Shown here in pieces: positions 9,631 through 19,422 of a stretch of DNA of 64,000 bases. Source of the stretch: Symbiodinium natans (Eukaryota > Sar > Dinophyceae > Suessiales > Symbiodiniaceae). A program made the translations under genes and the position numbers. Location of the stretch: assembly GCA_905221605.1 (NCBI GenBank), contig CAJNDS010000465.1, positions 56,001-120,000 of the forward strand. Reading direction: 5' to 3'. Positions within the stretch are counted from its first letter, which is position 1. Every line of letters begins with the position of its first letter. The notes beneath the pieces are model-generated. The model had not been told where the DNA came from. It saw only the letters and a program-made list of their open reading frames with translations, and did not search any database.

Positions 9631-12600
9631 CGCTTTGCTTTACTGGAATACTTCGCCTCCCTTTTTCATCCCTCTGAGTCCATGTTATGCGGAGCACTGG
9701 TATGAAGCTCATTAAAGGCTTGTCGTAATCGGAAGTTTGCATCTCCTTCTGTACTCTCCGTAATCACCTCGCCCCCCCTTGCATTGTAACCTGGACAAGG
9801 ATTTGCAGCAGTGTGTGGATGCACCTCCACTGGTTGTTCTGGGTCCTTCAGAAGGGCATGGTCAGCTGACAGCTTGGCTGTTACGCAGAAGCAATTGATC
9901 CTTGCATCGACTGCTTTCTGCTTTTCGTTGTTCACAGAGGTGCACTGGCTAAAAGCCCAACCCAATATCATACATTCGTGCGCGAAGCACGCGTAAACTC
10001 GCCTTTGTTCATGCCTTTCGCATTACATTTCTGGAGCTTTTCAGGAAGCAATCTGTGGTGAACTGTCATTCTCTGGGCCCGGCTATCATTTTGCGCAGAG
10101 GGTGGGCTCCTTGTCTAGAGAGTTTCTGTCACGTAGAAAAACTCACGATGGTACAGTTTCTGAAAGGTGAAGCCATGGACGGGGTGTGAACGGTTAGACC
10201 AAGACATGAGAATTAGGCTCTCATGGTGTGATGGGTGCTGTGGTCAAGAGCCCCTATAACGAAACTGGATGATAGGGTCTTTCAGGAGGTAACCAGTCAG
10301 AGCCGTGTGCATAGGATGGGTGCATACGGCTAACTGGGCTCATGATTCCAAGGTGTCAACTTCCAGCCCAAGCAAAGGTTGATTTCTTTGGCGGGTTCAT
10401 GGGTGCTGAGGAGTTACGAGCGGATGATGCGGACGGGTGAATAAGGTCGCAATGCATGAGCGCAAGGAAGTAATGTTCCACACCAAACCCAGGCATAGGA
10501 GCTTGTTTCTACAGTATACCCTAATCAAAAGTGCGGGTTTTCCAAGTTGTTTCCATCTTTTTGCTTTTTGGGTTTGGAAGGAAGGAGGGGAGGCGGGTGG
10601 AGGCCTGCTACTTTTTGTGTGCATCGCTGACATTGCATTCCTGCGCACGGCTTCTTCTGTCTGGCAAGCGGGTGGCTATCTGCCTGGTCAGCCACAACAT
10701 CACCACCAACCCAAATTATTGCAGGGGGGGAGGGGCTACATGATTGCGGATGCCCGCAATAATTTCGACCCTCCAGGAAATCATTGCGGGGAGGGTTGGG
10801 AGGGTCCGATTCCTTGGGTTTAAGAGACATCATGAACCATGGTTTGAGTCTAGGTGTGTGTGTGTGTGTGTGTAAACCCTGATTCTAAGCTAAGGGGCTT
10901 GGAGCTGAGAGCTTATGCATGAGTCGAATTTTCCCGCAGGGGGATTGGGCCTGATGCTTCTACCCAATCCAACGAAGCTATGAAGCATCAGGGGATGTGG
11001 AGTTTGGCCAGCTCCATGTACCTGCAATGTTTTCCAGGAGTCCCGATGGGATTCCCCTATACTGAGGTCTCTCCTGTACTGAGGTCTCTCCAGTCATCTC
11101 CAGTCAGTGTACCATTGTACAACAATCTCTGGCTGACCTCCCTCTCTCCGTGTGTGGGCTTCGTCGCCCAAGGGCAATTTACCCGTTTGGGCATTGCCTG
11201 ATTCCTGGATGGGGATCACCCAAGTAAACAGAGAGGCTTCAGTGCCAGATGAGCCTTGGTAGGCACCCAGTGCTATGAGCGGATTCTCTCTCTCTCTCTC
11301 GAGGTACCAGCCACGGCTGAAGCTCAAAGTCGCCAATAAGGGCGGAACCGGAAATTGTTGAAGGGCGTCGTAAGCCCAGTCGTGAGACATAGACGAGGTG
11401 GTCTAACTCTCTATTCGTGGGTCTCGACCCGAGTCGTATTTCCGGTGGTTGCCCCTCAGTTGCAAATAGACCGTTTTCTTTCTTTAAAAGTAGAGGTGCT
11501 CTGGGTCGCTGTGGACAGCGGGGGCCTCCTGGATGCTCCTGGGTCCTTTGTGGCAGCTGGGGGTCCTCCACGACGACGACGATGATGGGAGGTGCCTTGG
11601 GTCAAGGCGGTGGCAGCTGGGATCTCCCGGACGCTCCTGGGCCTGTCATGGCAGCTGGAGGTCTCTGACGACGATGATGACGACGACACTAAGGATTTCT
11701 AAGGTCGGTGCTGGAGGAGGAGGGCCTATGGCGGTGACGGGCCTATGGCGGAGGACTCACCGGTGACAAAGGTACAAGACCAGGACTTTCCCTCTTCGGA
11801 GGGTGTGCGTGCAGCATATCTCTTGTGGCCTTGGAATGCACTGTGTCTCCCCTCGTAGGAGGGGTGTGTGTGTGTAAACCCTGATTCTAAGCTAAGGGGC
11901 TTGGAGCTGAGAGCTTATGCATGAGTCGAATTTTCCCGCAGGGGGATTGGGCCTGATGCTTCTACCCAATCCAACGAAGCTATGAAGCATCAGGGGATGT
12001 GGAGTTTGGCCAGCTCCATGTACCTGCAATGTTTTCCAGGAGTCCCGATGGGATTCCCCTATACTGAGGTCTCTCCTGTACTGAGGTCTCTCCAGTCATC
12101 TCCAGTCAGTGTACCATTGTACAACAATCTCTGGCTGACCTCCCTCTCTCCGTGTGTAGGTCTGTTATGGAGTTGCCTGCAAGGCGTGTCCAAGACGTTT
12201 TCAGACTCCAACTTGGATCACGGGGGTCTAGGGGCTTGGGGGACTTGCAATCATTCATCATGCTGACACCAAAAAGCCTAAGGCAACTTAGAGCCATGTG
12301 AAAATGATTGTTGGAGGCTTCCCGTTGGGGGGGGTGGGTCCCCCCAAAATGATTGCAGTGGGAGCGGGGATTAAATTCCACAGGTTAAATTCCACAGCAA
12401 GTGGTGCCCTGGCGTTGGTTACCTGGTGTTGTGTATGCAAAGAGATCAGCCGCGATAGTGGCAAACGCAGACCTGCAAAGCTCTTGGCGAAACAGGCCGA
12501 ACTTTGCCAGCAAAAACCACAAGACTCGGATGTTTGTTGCGGGAAGGTCATCAACATAATGTTGATTGGTTTGCGCGTTGTCCTTAAAGCCCGAAGGCTG

Positions 12601-14267
12601 CAACCATCTTGTTTACCGAGTACAGCATGCTACAGTGCCAGGCACAAGGTCGATGAGTTTCGTTGCAATATCTTACAGTTGCTGGACCAAGCCGAATCTA
12701 GCATTTGCTGAAGGCAGTTGCTTGGTTCACGGGATATTAGATTCCGCAATGTGTACGGGCAGAAGAAACTAAGGAGCAGTTATGCAGGATCCAGGTCTCA
12801 TGTTTGAACCAATCTTTTTGTTTGACGCTTTGCTTGCTCTTGTGTCGGTCACCGCAAGTGCAAGGCTTGTTGGATCGCACTCGGCCCAGCTTGCTTGCTT
12901 CGAGGCAGAGCCTTGCTTTATGACAAGATGCCCGTAGCCTGTTGCCGCTAAAGCAGTTGGTGCTTGTGCGTGGAACCAGTTCGTGCCGACAGCAAAGTGT
13001 AATCTGCTTTCAAGAGCGTTCAGGGCACGCCCATGCATATTGCTTCAAGGAAACCGGCCGTGAACACTGGCGGATGAAGCTTTCCGATCGCATTGAAGGT
13101 GGCTGTGCCTGTTCCTGCAGAGGTGGCCGCTTGCATGTGTACGCGGTCTGCTTCTCGGCATCGCAAGCTCATGCAACCGTTGTTTTGCGCAATGGTTTTC
13201 CCAAGTGTCTGGCTTGCTTGGTTTCCACCTGAGGCTACGATGGGAAGATGCACTGTGTTGACGTCAAATCCGGTGCGCTGCGATGGTCATCGTCCGTGGC
13301 CTTGCCCACAGATGAGAACACGGAGATCAAGAGTGCGCCCGTCATTCTCGATGAAGCGGGCATCGTGATAGCGGGCACTCATGGTGGCACAGCTGCTGCG
13401 ATGTCAGCACTTGATGGGCTTCTTCTTTGGCGATTGCACTTGCCGGGTGCAATCTTCTCGACTCCCCTTCTGGTGCCGGACACGGGAGAATTGTACATTT
13501 GTGTGACCAGGGGCCAGTCCGTTTTTAAGTTCTGCTGCGCTCCCGACACCAACGCTTCTTGGCTATTTTACTGATCTGTACTGTCATGTGAGTAGGAAGT
13601 CAATGCAGCAAGTCAGACCAGTCAGATGCATGTGCGCGCACTTTGGATTCCTCAGGACTTCAGCACGGCGCCTGAGGAGAAGTGGGCCGTCCGAATGGCC
13701 ACACCCATCTTCGCCGCTGTCTACGTGGATCGTCTTTGCTCGGTGCTCTTGGTGGAGGTAGCGGGCCGGCTCGCGATGCTCACAGAGGACAGGGGTGCTC
13801 CGTCCATGGCGTGGGCATTGGACCTGGACGGCCAGGCCTTCGCAGCTCCCTGCTTGCGGAAGGACCAAGAGTTGGCATTCCTCGGCACGCATGGTGGCAC
13901 CGTGTGGGCCATCCGGCTGGTGGATGGGGGCTTGATGTGGCGCTGCAATGTCGCCGATGTTGTCTACGGCTCCCCTTTCCTTGTAAGTGGTACTCCTTGT
14001 GGCGTCGACCATGTGGGCCGCGTGGGCCACGTGAGCCATGTGTTATTCGTCGCGACTCGTCGAGGTGTTCTCCACCTCCTGGACGCCGGCGACGCTGCGG
14101 GCGGGTCACGTGTGGCACATGCCCAGTTGGAAGGAGAGGTGTTTTCATCACCCGTAGCCTGGTGTAGCCACGGTGGGCACGGTGAGAGTGCACCGGCAAT
14201 CCACGTAGCAGTGGGTTGTCGGGATAACCGCTTGCACTGTTTCAAGCTCGAAAGACGAACGGATTGA
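7274..14267 (+). CDS. AASDH: AASDH-like gene (whole locus, about five exons)
   Basis: Domain order is adenylation domain, carrier protein, then PQQ-type beta-propeller. Among families known to me this order is specific to AASDH/ACSF4 (beta-alanine-activating enzyme family). I place exons at about 7274-9630, 9812-9870, 13021-13110, 13233-13540 and 13640-14267; edges are approximate. The ATG at 7274 is preferred because MWERFTHRCAEQ lines up with the start of the adenylation domain. The stop TGA is at 14265-14267. The frame tail after about 9630 (to 9715) is read as intron, because a CVDAPPLVV exon matching the start of the family's propeller lies in another frame at 9812. The large third intron (about 9.87-13.02 kb) contains a duplicated 295 bp element. 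Family role: ATP-dependent activation of a small amino or carboxylic acid and loading onto the adjacent phosphopantetheine carrier; the physiological substrate here is unknown. Confidence 0.85.
9812..9870 (+). CDS. AASDH: AASDH short exon: start of PQQ propeller
   Basis: The frame reads CVDAPPLVVLGPSEGHG directly after an AG at 9810-9811. It matches the family's CVDASPLVV, which opens the beta-propeller after a W-x-x-D stretch. In the preceding exon that stretch is VELRSLWQGD (ends about 9630). The exon is short and lies in a frame broken by stops on both sides, so conventional ORF calling misses it. Confidence 0.65.
10861..11155. repeat. Direct repeat copy 1 (about 295 bp)
   Basis: The sequence from the (TG)n run through CCTCTCTCCGTGTGT is base-for-base the same as 11863-12157, offset 1002. 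Inside are a 17-base tandem repeat (TACTGAGGTCTCTCC twice) and two overlapping inverted repeats. No terminal TG...CA pair or target-site duplication was seen. Confidence 0.95.
10942..10992. repeat. Two mutually exclusive hairpins inside the direct repeat
   Basis: CCTGATGCTTC (10950-10960) is a perfect inverted match to GAAGCATCAGG (10982-10992). GGATTGGG (10942-10949) is a perfect inverted match to CCCAATCC (10963-10970). The two stems interleave, so both cannot form together. The same structure occurs in copy 2 at 11944-11994. Confidence 0.85.
11526..11700. repeat. 98-bp tandem duplication with GAC/GAT triplets
   Basis: GGATGCTCCTGGG at 11531 recurs as GGACGCTCCTGGG at 11629. Each copy is followed by TGGCAGCTGG and a GAC/GAT triplet run (11570-11587 and 11669-11688). 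The copies differ at several bases, so the duplication is older than the 295 bp pair. Confidence 0.85.
11863..12157. repeat. Direct repeat copy 2 (about 295 bp)
   Basis: Identical by eye to 10861-11155. The flanks differ at once: GGGCTTCG follows copy 1 and AGGTCTGT follows copy 2. The 707 bases between the copies show no gene. Confidence 0.95.
13021..13110 (+). CDS. AASDH: AASDH exon: propeller blade
   Basis: The frame reads GHAHAYCFKETGREHWRMKL then SDRIEGG. It follows the AG at 13019-13020. It corresponds to the family's G-S-H-S-H ... W-x-x-x-L-G-D-R-I-E segment. The donor side is probably close to 13110-13135 but is not clear. Confidence 0.65.
13233..14267 (+). CDS. AASDH: AASDH exons: PQQ beta-propeller to the stop
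   Basis: Two open segments, about 13233-13540 and 13640-14267, carry repeated blades of the G-x-x-D/G-G-x-x-x-A-x-x-x-x-x-G-x-x-x-W type. Examples are GYDGKMHCVDVKSGALRW, GTHGGTAAAMSALDGLLLW and GTHGGTVWAIRLVDGGLMW. The repeat linkers AIFSTPLL, VYGSPFLV and EGEVFSSPV have the family's S-S/T-P pattern. The end AVGCRDNRLHCFKL matches the family's final blade. About 100 bases between the two segments are read as an intron. Propellers of this kind bind ligands or proteins; in AASDH its exact job is unsettled. Confidence 0.85.
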
Positions 14268-14284
14268 CAACCTGGACTATCCCA

Positions 14285-14580
14285 GAACTGTAGTTTAAGT
14301 TCTGGGGCGCTCTGCTGGTGCAGCTCTGGCCCTCCACAAGAGGTCTTCCACGTTGAAGTGGTGCGGGCACACAGCACTGATGTTCGCAGCTGGCAAGGGC
14401 CGTGTTGAAGTCGTGCGCCAGTTGGAGGCGAACAGTACCGACGAGGACTTGGCCAACAAGAGAAGGCTGCACAGCCTTGATGCTCGCAGAGGCAGCTCGC
14501 AGTGGTCATGTTGAAGTCGCAAGTGGTTGAGGCCACGCCGACGAGGACGTGGCCAACAAGGATGGCGGCGCACGGTGAAT
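14285..14580 (+). pseudogene. Decayed ankyrin-repeat array
   Basis: Three remnants of ankyrin units are recognisable in shifting frames. The first is VFHVEVVR near 14346. The second is TALMFAAGKGRVEVVRQLEA near 14378-14437, then DEDLANK. The third is GHVEVAS near 14504, then DEDVANKDG near 14548. The GTTGAAGT core recurs at 14352, 14404 and 14510 with spacings of 52 and 106 instead of about 99, so deletions and insertions have broken the frame. It lies just downstream of the AASDH stop. It could also be exon pieces joined by unusual splicing, but the irregular unit lengths favour decay. Confidence 0.7.
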
Positions 14581-16149
14581 GGTCCATGGTTGCTCTGCAG
14601 AGTTTGCTGGTCCTAACGACGGCTCAGTGTTACGAGGATCTGTGGCCACCCAACTTGTACATCTTTCCACAAGAGGCGCATGAGTCCTCTGGACTCAAGT
14701 GTTGAGTGTGCGCAGTCTGTCGCAGCAGGCAGGCGCTCAGATCATGTAAAACGTGCACCTGCGCATCCTGAGTGGGATAGCCACTCGACTTGAAGGTCAT
14801 GGACCAACACGTCCCTGTTGTCATTGCACATATTGCACGGTAAAACTACTGCCCATCTTTTTTTGCGTGGAGGGCAGGGCCCCATAGGGGTTGCCCGTGA
14901 AGTACGGATTGGTGTGGCCCTTTGTCTAGTTCTACCCATAGCAGAGCCGTGCTCTGATCCGAAAAGAGCCGACGGAGCATGAAAGCGGCGCAAGCATTCG
15001 ACACTGCGGCTTCCGAAGGATGTCGTCCTTCGCCTTGCGGGGCCTTCGGCGGGCAAACTGCCGCAGCCCTTGTCGGTGTTGCTGTGTCTTCTTGTAGAAT
15101 TGTAGATGCCAAGCGAAGATCAGACATCTCCGATTCCTCGAGTTGTTTTCTGAGGCTGCGAGCCGAGTTGTGCTACGACGGCGAGGGAGGGAAAACCGGG
15201 CACGCGGAGGCGAAAGACTCAGAAAGTGGCGCGCCCGCACTCTTTCTCTGCCACAAAGCAGTGATGAGGAGTGAGAGTGAGTGAGTGAGTGAGTGAGTGA
15301 GTGTGTGTGTGTGTGTGTGTTGGTTGCGTGTTGGTTGTTTGTCGAGAGGTCGAAGTGCAGGCTTCGGATCAGCATGCCTCTGCTGAGTGCAGAGTTCAGC
15401 TCGGTCCTTACCTCCATGGATAGAGTGTGTGTGATACATCATGATCTATGACTCAATGACTGTGTGATGCAACATTGGCCCATTGGCCCCTCTCTTCCTC
15501 AGGTGCTGCCGGTTGCAGCTAGTGGAGATCCTCGCCAGACTGCTGCAAAGCGAACTCGCGGAGGCACACGTGCCCATGTGTTGGCGATTGCCTTCTTTTT
15601 GCCGTTGCCCATCCAATGGGCCCTTCGAGGCGCCTGGGCAGGCTGCAGACTCAGGATCTTGGTTGCACGGTTGCTCCCTTTTGTGAAGACACACTCTCAT
15701 GTTAGGCCTCGCGATTCCTAGAAGACCTTCGGGGCGTCCAAGCGGAAGGCACCAGGGCCAGGAGCCGCATTCCACAAGTCGGACTTCTTTTGCAGATGGG
15801 CCTCTTAGAGACCATCCTCTTCTTGCATGTCGTACTTTTTCCAAAGTAACGCACATGCCATGAGCTTCCACATCTCTCTTCTTGCTCAGAGCTCGAGGCG
15901 TGAAAGAGTTCTGGCCCGCGCAGCAGTATCGTAGTAGCATCATATTCAGGGTTGTTCGGTCTGTTTATTTCGGCCTGTAGTCTTCTTCTTCTTCTCGACT
16001 GCACCCAGCTCGATGGCATAGTGGGAATTGGTTGCTGCATGGCCCCTGCGAGTCGGTGGAGATGATCGGCTAGCCGGCCTTATCGAGGATGCCGGAGGCT
16101 TGGATTGGTGATTAGAGGCAATTAGAGGACTTCAGAAAGCTGGTGAACG
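14581..16149. other. Gene-poor stretch with microsatellite
   Basis: No convincing exon. A compound microsatellite (GAGT)n then (GT)n lies at about 15274-15320. Open frames on the - strand across it (repeated THTHSLTHSL) come from that repeat. Confidence 0.5.
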
Positions 16150-16339
16150 ATGAGCAGTGAAACCAGTCTCTTCGTTATCCTCGCTCCTCGCCGGCGCTCA
16201 GAGGTCAGCGGCCAAGTCGCCGAAGCTGTGTCGAGACAGGTCGGGGCACCGCACTTGCTTACTTCAACGAAGTCTTCAACTTGCGTGAGACTTGTGCAGG
16301 ACTGGTACGAGCAGACACCTCAGTGTATGTGTTGCCTTA

Positions 16340-17122
16340 TACGCTCAAGTAACTCACGCGGTTTGCAGTGTAAAGGTCTTGGGGGAAGCACTACTTGCGA
16401 TCCTTATCACGAGCTCATCTGGCACAGCTCTGCAACAACTTCAAGGCATCATTGGGTGCAGCTGTGCGTTGGTTACCAACCGAAGGATGCTTGCAGTCGA
16501 TGTGGTTCGGAGCTCGGGAAATACGGAGGTCTGTGGTTGCTCTAGCAAAGGAAGGAGTTAAGAGCATGTTCAGCACGTTGTATGCACCTCATACGTGGAA
16601 TATGGGGCCAGATTTATGTATGCCTGCAGGATCCTGGTGTGCAGCCTTATGGAGGTTCGCTCTTCCACGAGGCGAAATTTGCTTTCACCCAACCTGGTTT
16701 TTGGTTTCGGGCGTGTTTCGGTGCTCTTTGCAGGTCCGAGATGCTGCAGATGATATCTTCCTGAAGATTCCGCCCCCAAACCCCGCTGCTTTGGACAATG
16801 TCGGAGCCCTTTCAAGATCTGTGCATTGCACGTGTGGGGATGTTTCTGTTGTCAAGCATGTTACTAGTAGGTTCCCGCACAAGCGATTCATCCACATCCA
16901 AGATTGGAATCAAGACGCTCCGGGACCCTGCGTGATTCCCGCAGCGGGCTGCTTCCCAAACGCCGAACCGACTCCGAAATTTGCCGGTCCAGCTGTGCTG
17001 TCGGGCTTGCACCCTTCTGGTCCACGCAAAAAATTGTCGAGTTTGGCCGCGGAAGAATTATGTCCCATCCAGATAGCGAGGAGCTGTGGCTCTCTCATCA
17101 GTATCGCTGGCTGCCGATGTAA
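16340..17122 (+). CDS. Possible multi-exon gene, unknown product
   Basis: Three segments look coding in different frames. About 16373-16560 reads KVLGEALLAILITSSSGTAL. About 16730-16925 reads VRDAADDIFLKIPPPNPAAL and later RFIHIQDWNQDAPG. About 17023-17122 reads TQKIVEFGRGRIMSHPDSEE and ends HQYRWLPM with TAA at 17120-17122. The frame switches fit introns. No family is recognised. The final exon is the most convincing by composition. Confidence 0.4.
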
Positions 17123-17679
17123 TGCATCCGCCGTTGTATTTTGTTGTAGCTTCAAGCCGTGATCTTGCCCCACCTTGCAACACGGACTCGGGCGTTGCGC
17201 TTCCAGAACACTTGATTCAAACAACAGTCGCTCAAAGAACCACACGCGATTCCAGCATCTCCAATCTGTTATCTCCGTGTAAGTTGTCACATTCCCTGCC
17301 TCGCCATCTTTAAGGTTTAGAGTTAGGCCGGTTAGGCCCTAAGCGCCAAACGGAGATACTGAGTGGCAAACCTTAAGCCCCCAGAAAAGTCCTCGGGTGA
17401 CAAGCCGAACGATATTGTGTGCCAAACCCGAAACACTAAATGATATGCAAAATGGTGACGTATCATGGAAAACCCTGCATCCGAAAGGAAACCTCAACCC
17501 CATACTCACCAGCACTACTGTCGCATTTTCGGGCGGTACAGGGTTCTTTTGCCGATTGTCGATGTTTTCGCAGGCTTGAGGGCAGCTTCGGGGTACTGTA
17601 CATGGGCATTTGTTGGCTACTTGTTTGCGGAGGGGGGAGCTGGAAAGGGGGGGTGGGGTGGTAGACCAGCCCATGAAAG

Positions 17680-18033
17680 ATGTTCGACCTTAAAAAGGAG
17701 TGGGGAGATGTTGGGAGACTGCCTGGGTACATCCCGCTGTGTCCTCCAAAGTTTCATGCTTTGTGGAATCAGGTCGAGGCACTCAGCGCTATGGGCTTTG
17801 AAGAGACGGAGGTGCCTTTGCTCCAGATCAGCGATCTGCGTGTAAACTGCGAGATTCCTTGTGGCGCAAGCTAGGTCCGGCGTGCTTTAGACTTTGCCTA
17901 CAACGATGTGGCAGCAGCTGCCACGTATCTCATGGAAGGCCTGCCGAGCGACTTGCAAGCAGGCCTCAAACATTCCTGTGTTCAATGTGTTCAGGTTTCC
18001 CAGTTCACAGGCCTTCACCAGCAACTCGTGTAG
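17680..18033 (+). CDS. UBA-domain protein exons (63-bp intron)
   Basis: Exon 1, about 17680-17811, starts at an ATG and ends ALSAMGFEETE, the first helix and MGF loop of a UBA domain. Exon 2 starts at 17875 and reads VRRALDFAYNDVAAAATYLM then EGLPSDL, the second and third helices. Removing 17812-17874 joins them in frame: donor GAG|GTGCCT, acceptor CTAG|GTCCGG. The unspliced frame runs into a stop at about 17872. The layout x-MGF-x(4)-V-x-x-A-L-x-x-A-x-N-D-V-x-x-A-x-x-Y-L matches UBA domains of RAD23/ubiquilin type, which bind ubiquitin. Frame 2 stays open to TAG at 18031-18033. Nothing upstream identifies the rest of the protein. Confidence 0.7.
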
Positions 18034-18213
18034 TCCTTAGCGATGCGAGCAGTCACCATGCGAAGACAGGCCTTGAGTGTTCAGGTGCTGGGGTTCCGTC
18101 CGCGACAGCTGTGGACATGTCCATGTACTACGATGCCTCAGGCACAGATCCCTTGTTGCCTTTGTCCGACCAGAAGGGCACGCGCAAAGTCATGTGTTGT
18201 GAGTTGTCAGTGT
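18020..18213 (+). CDS. Possible further exon after the UBA exon
   Basis: The frame reads HHAKTGLECSGAGVPSATAV then DMSMYYDASGTDPLLPLSDQ, with a stop near 18213. It has plausible amino-acid composition and could be the next exon of the UBA gene if the 18031 stop is spliced away. No motif is recognised. Confidence 0.3.
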
Positions 18214-18229
18214 AGTTGCAGTGTAGTTG

Positions 18230-19380
18230 TGACTTCTCTCGAGGGCACATCTTTGCTCGCATCGCTTGCGCTAGTCCAGGTGGATAGTGAACCCGAGCAT
18301 TTATGCCACCTGCGCAGCTACAGCTCTTGTACAGGTGTTCCTGCGCGTGACAACGTGTTGTGATTCAGCCGATCCAGGGCCATGTAGATGTTGCATCGCA
18401 CGGGTGTTAGCTTTGCTTCTTTGCTGCCTGACGTCCATTGCATGTGCAATCAGACTCAGCACATATGGGCAGACATAGACATGATTTCATCGTTGTCGGT
18501 GACAGATGTGACAGCTTCAGGATGACGCGGGTAGAGGATCTCAGTGGTTGAGTAAGTGTAACGTTTCACGATGTTTGATGATTGAGGGCGTTTGACCGTA
18601 CAAGAGCGTTGTCATCATGCTTCCTCGACGTCGGCGTCCGGCTGCTCCGCAGGACGAATTCTGTCCGGAGGCACAAGCTCGCTAGCAGCTTTGAGTTGTT
18701 TCGCTTGCGCGCTCCGCCTCGGCCGGGCCGGCCCGGCCAAGCCACGGGATGCGTCGGCGGTCCAGTGCACCTCGCGAGGAAAAGCACGGCGGGTAGCTGA
18801 TCCCATTTCCGCAAACCCGCAAACCCGCAAAGCCGAAGCCTTGAACTTGCAGCACAAAAGAGCGTTTAGGACCCGGCGGACTTGTTGCCTGAGATCATGT
18901 GCTTGTTGCCAAGTGAAGCTTGGGTAACATGCTCGTGGGCTTGTTTCCAAGTGAAACTTGGATAGGGTGGTTTGATCTGCCAGCTGCAACAGGAAGGGTT
19001 GGGACGGGGGCGGGGGGGGGTAGACCAGATCATGGTCTGATTGTTCTAGATGCCTTCCGGCCGGAGACCGAAGCGAATGTTTAAGGAGGATTGAGACAGA
19101 ATCAGGTCGTGGCAGATGTGACATGCCAGTAACAGTGATTGTGCGCGGGAGGTGCCCCTGATGTGGAAGCGACAGCTTCGCAAGGTGTGGACAGCCACCG
19201 CCGTTCTATGTGAAGGTAGTTGCAGCACCTAATCTTGAACCCTCACTGGTATCTGATTTTGTCTCCATAAAATCGTCTGGCTGCAATGTCTAAGAAACAG
19301 TTGCCGAGAGGCTCCCAAGCTTCCACGCTTGGACAAAATGAGGATCACCGTTGCAAGTGAGCGCAGCGCGCTTGGAGCGC
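18230..19380. other. No recognisable gene
   Basis: No frame stands out. A G-run at 19002-19020 is followed by GGTAGACCAG, a word also found after a G-run at 17661-17670, which suggests a small dispersed repeat. Confidence 0.4.
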
Positions 19381-19422
19381 TTGGAGCAGGGCTGCACTGT
19401 GTATGGATATGTGGATACTGCC

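Larger units (their letters stand above)
9871..13020 (+). other. Large AASDH intron
   Basis: No coding potential matching the propeller is seen in this stretch. It holds a (TG)n run, two identical 295 bp direct repeats, a 98 bp tandem duplication and GAC/GAT triplet runs. The open frames within it lie mostly in the repeats. Confidence 0.6.

Noticed and set aside
10861-12157. LTR retrotransposon
   Set aside because: The direct repeats are identical, but there are no TG...CA ends, no primer-binding or polypurine tract, no target-site duplication and no gag/pol coding between them.
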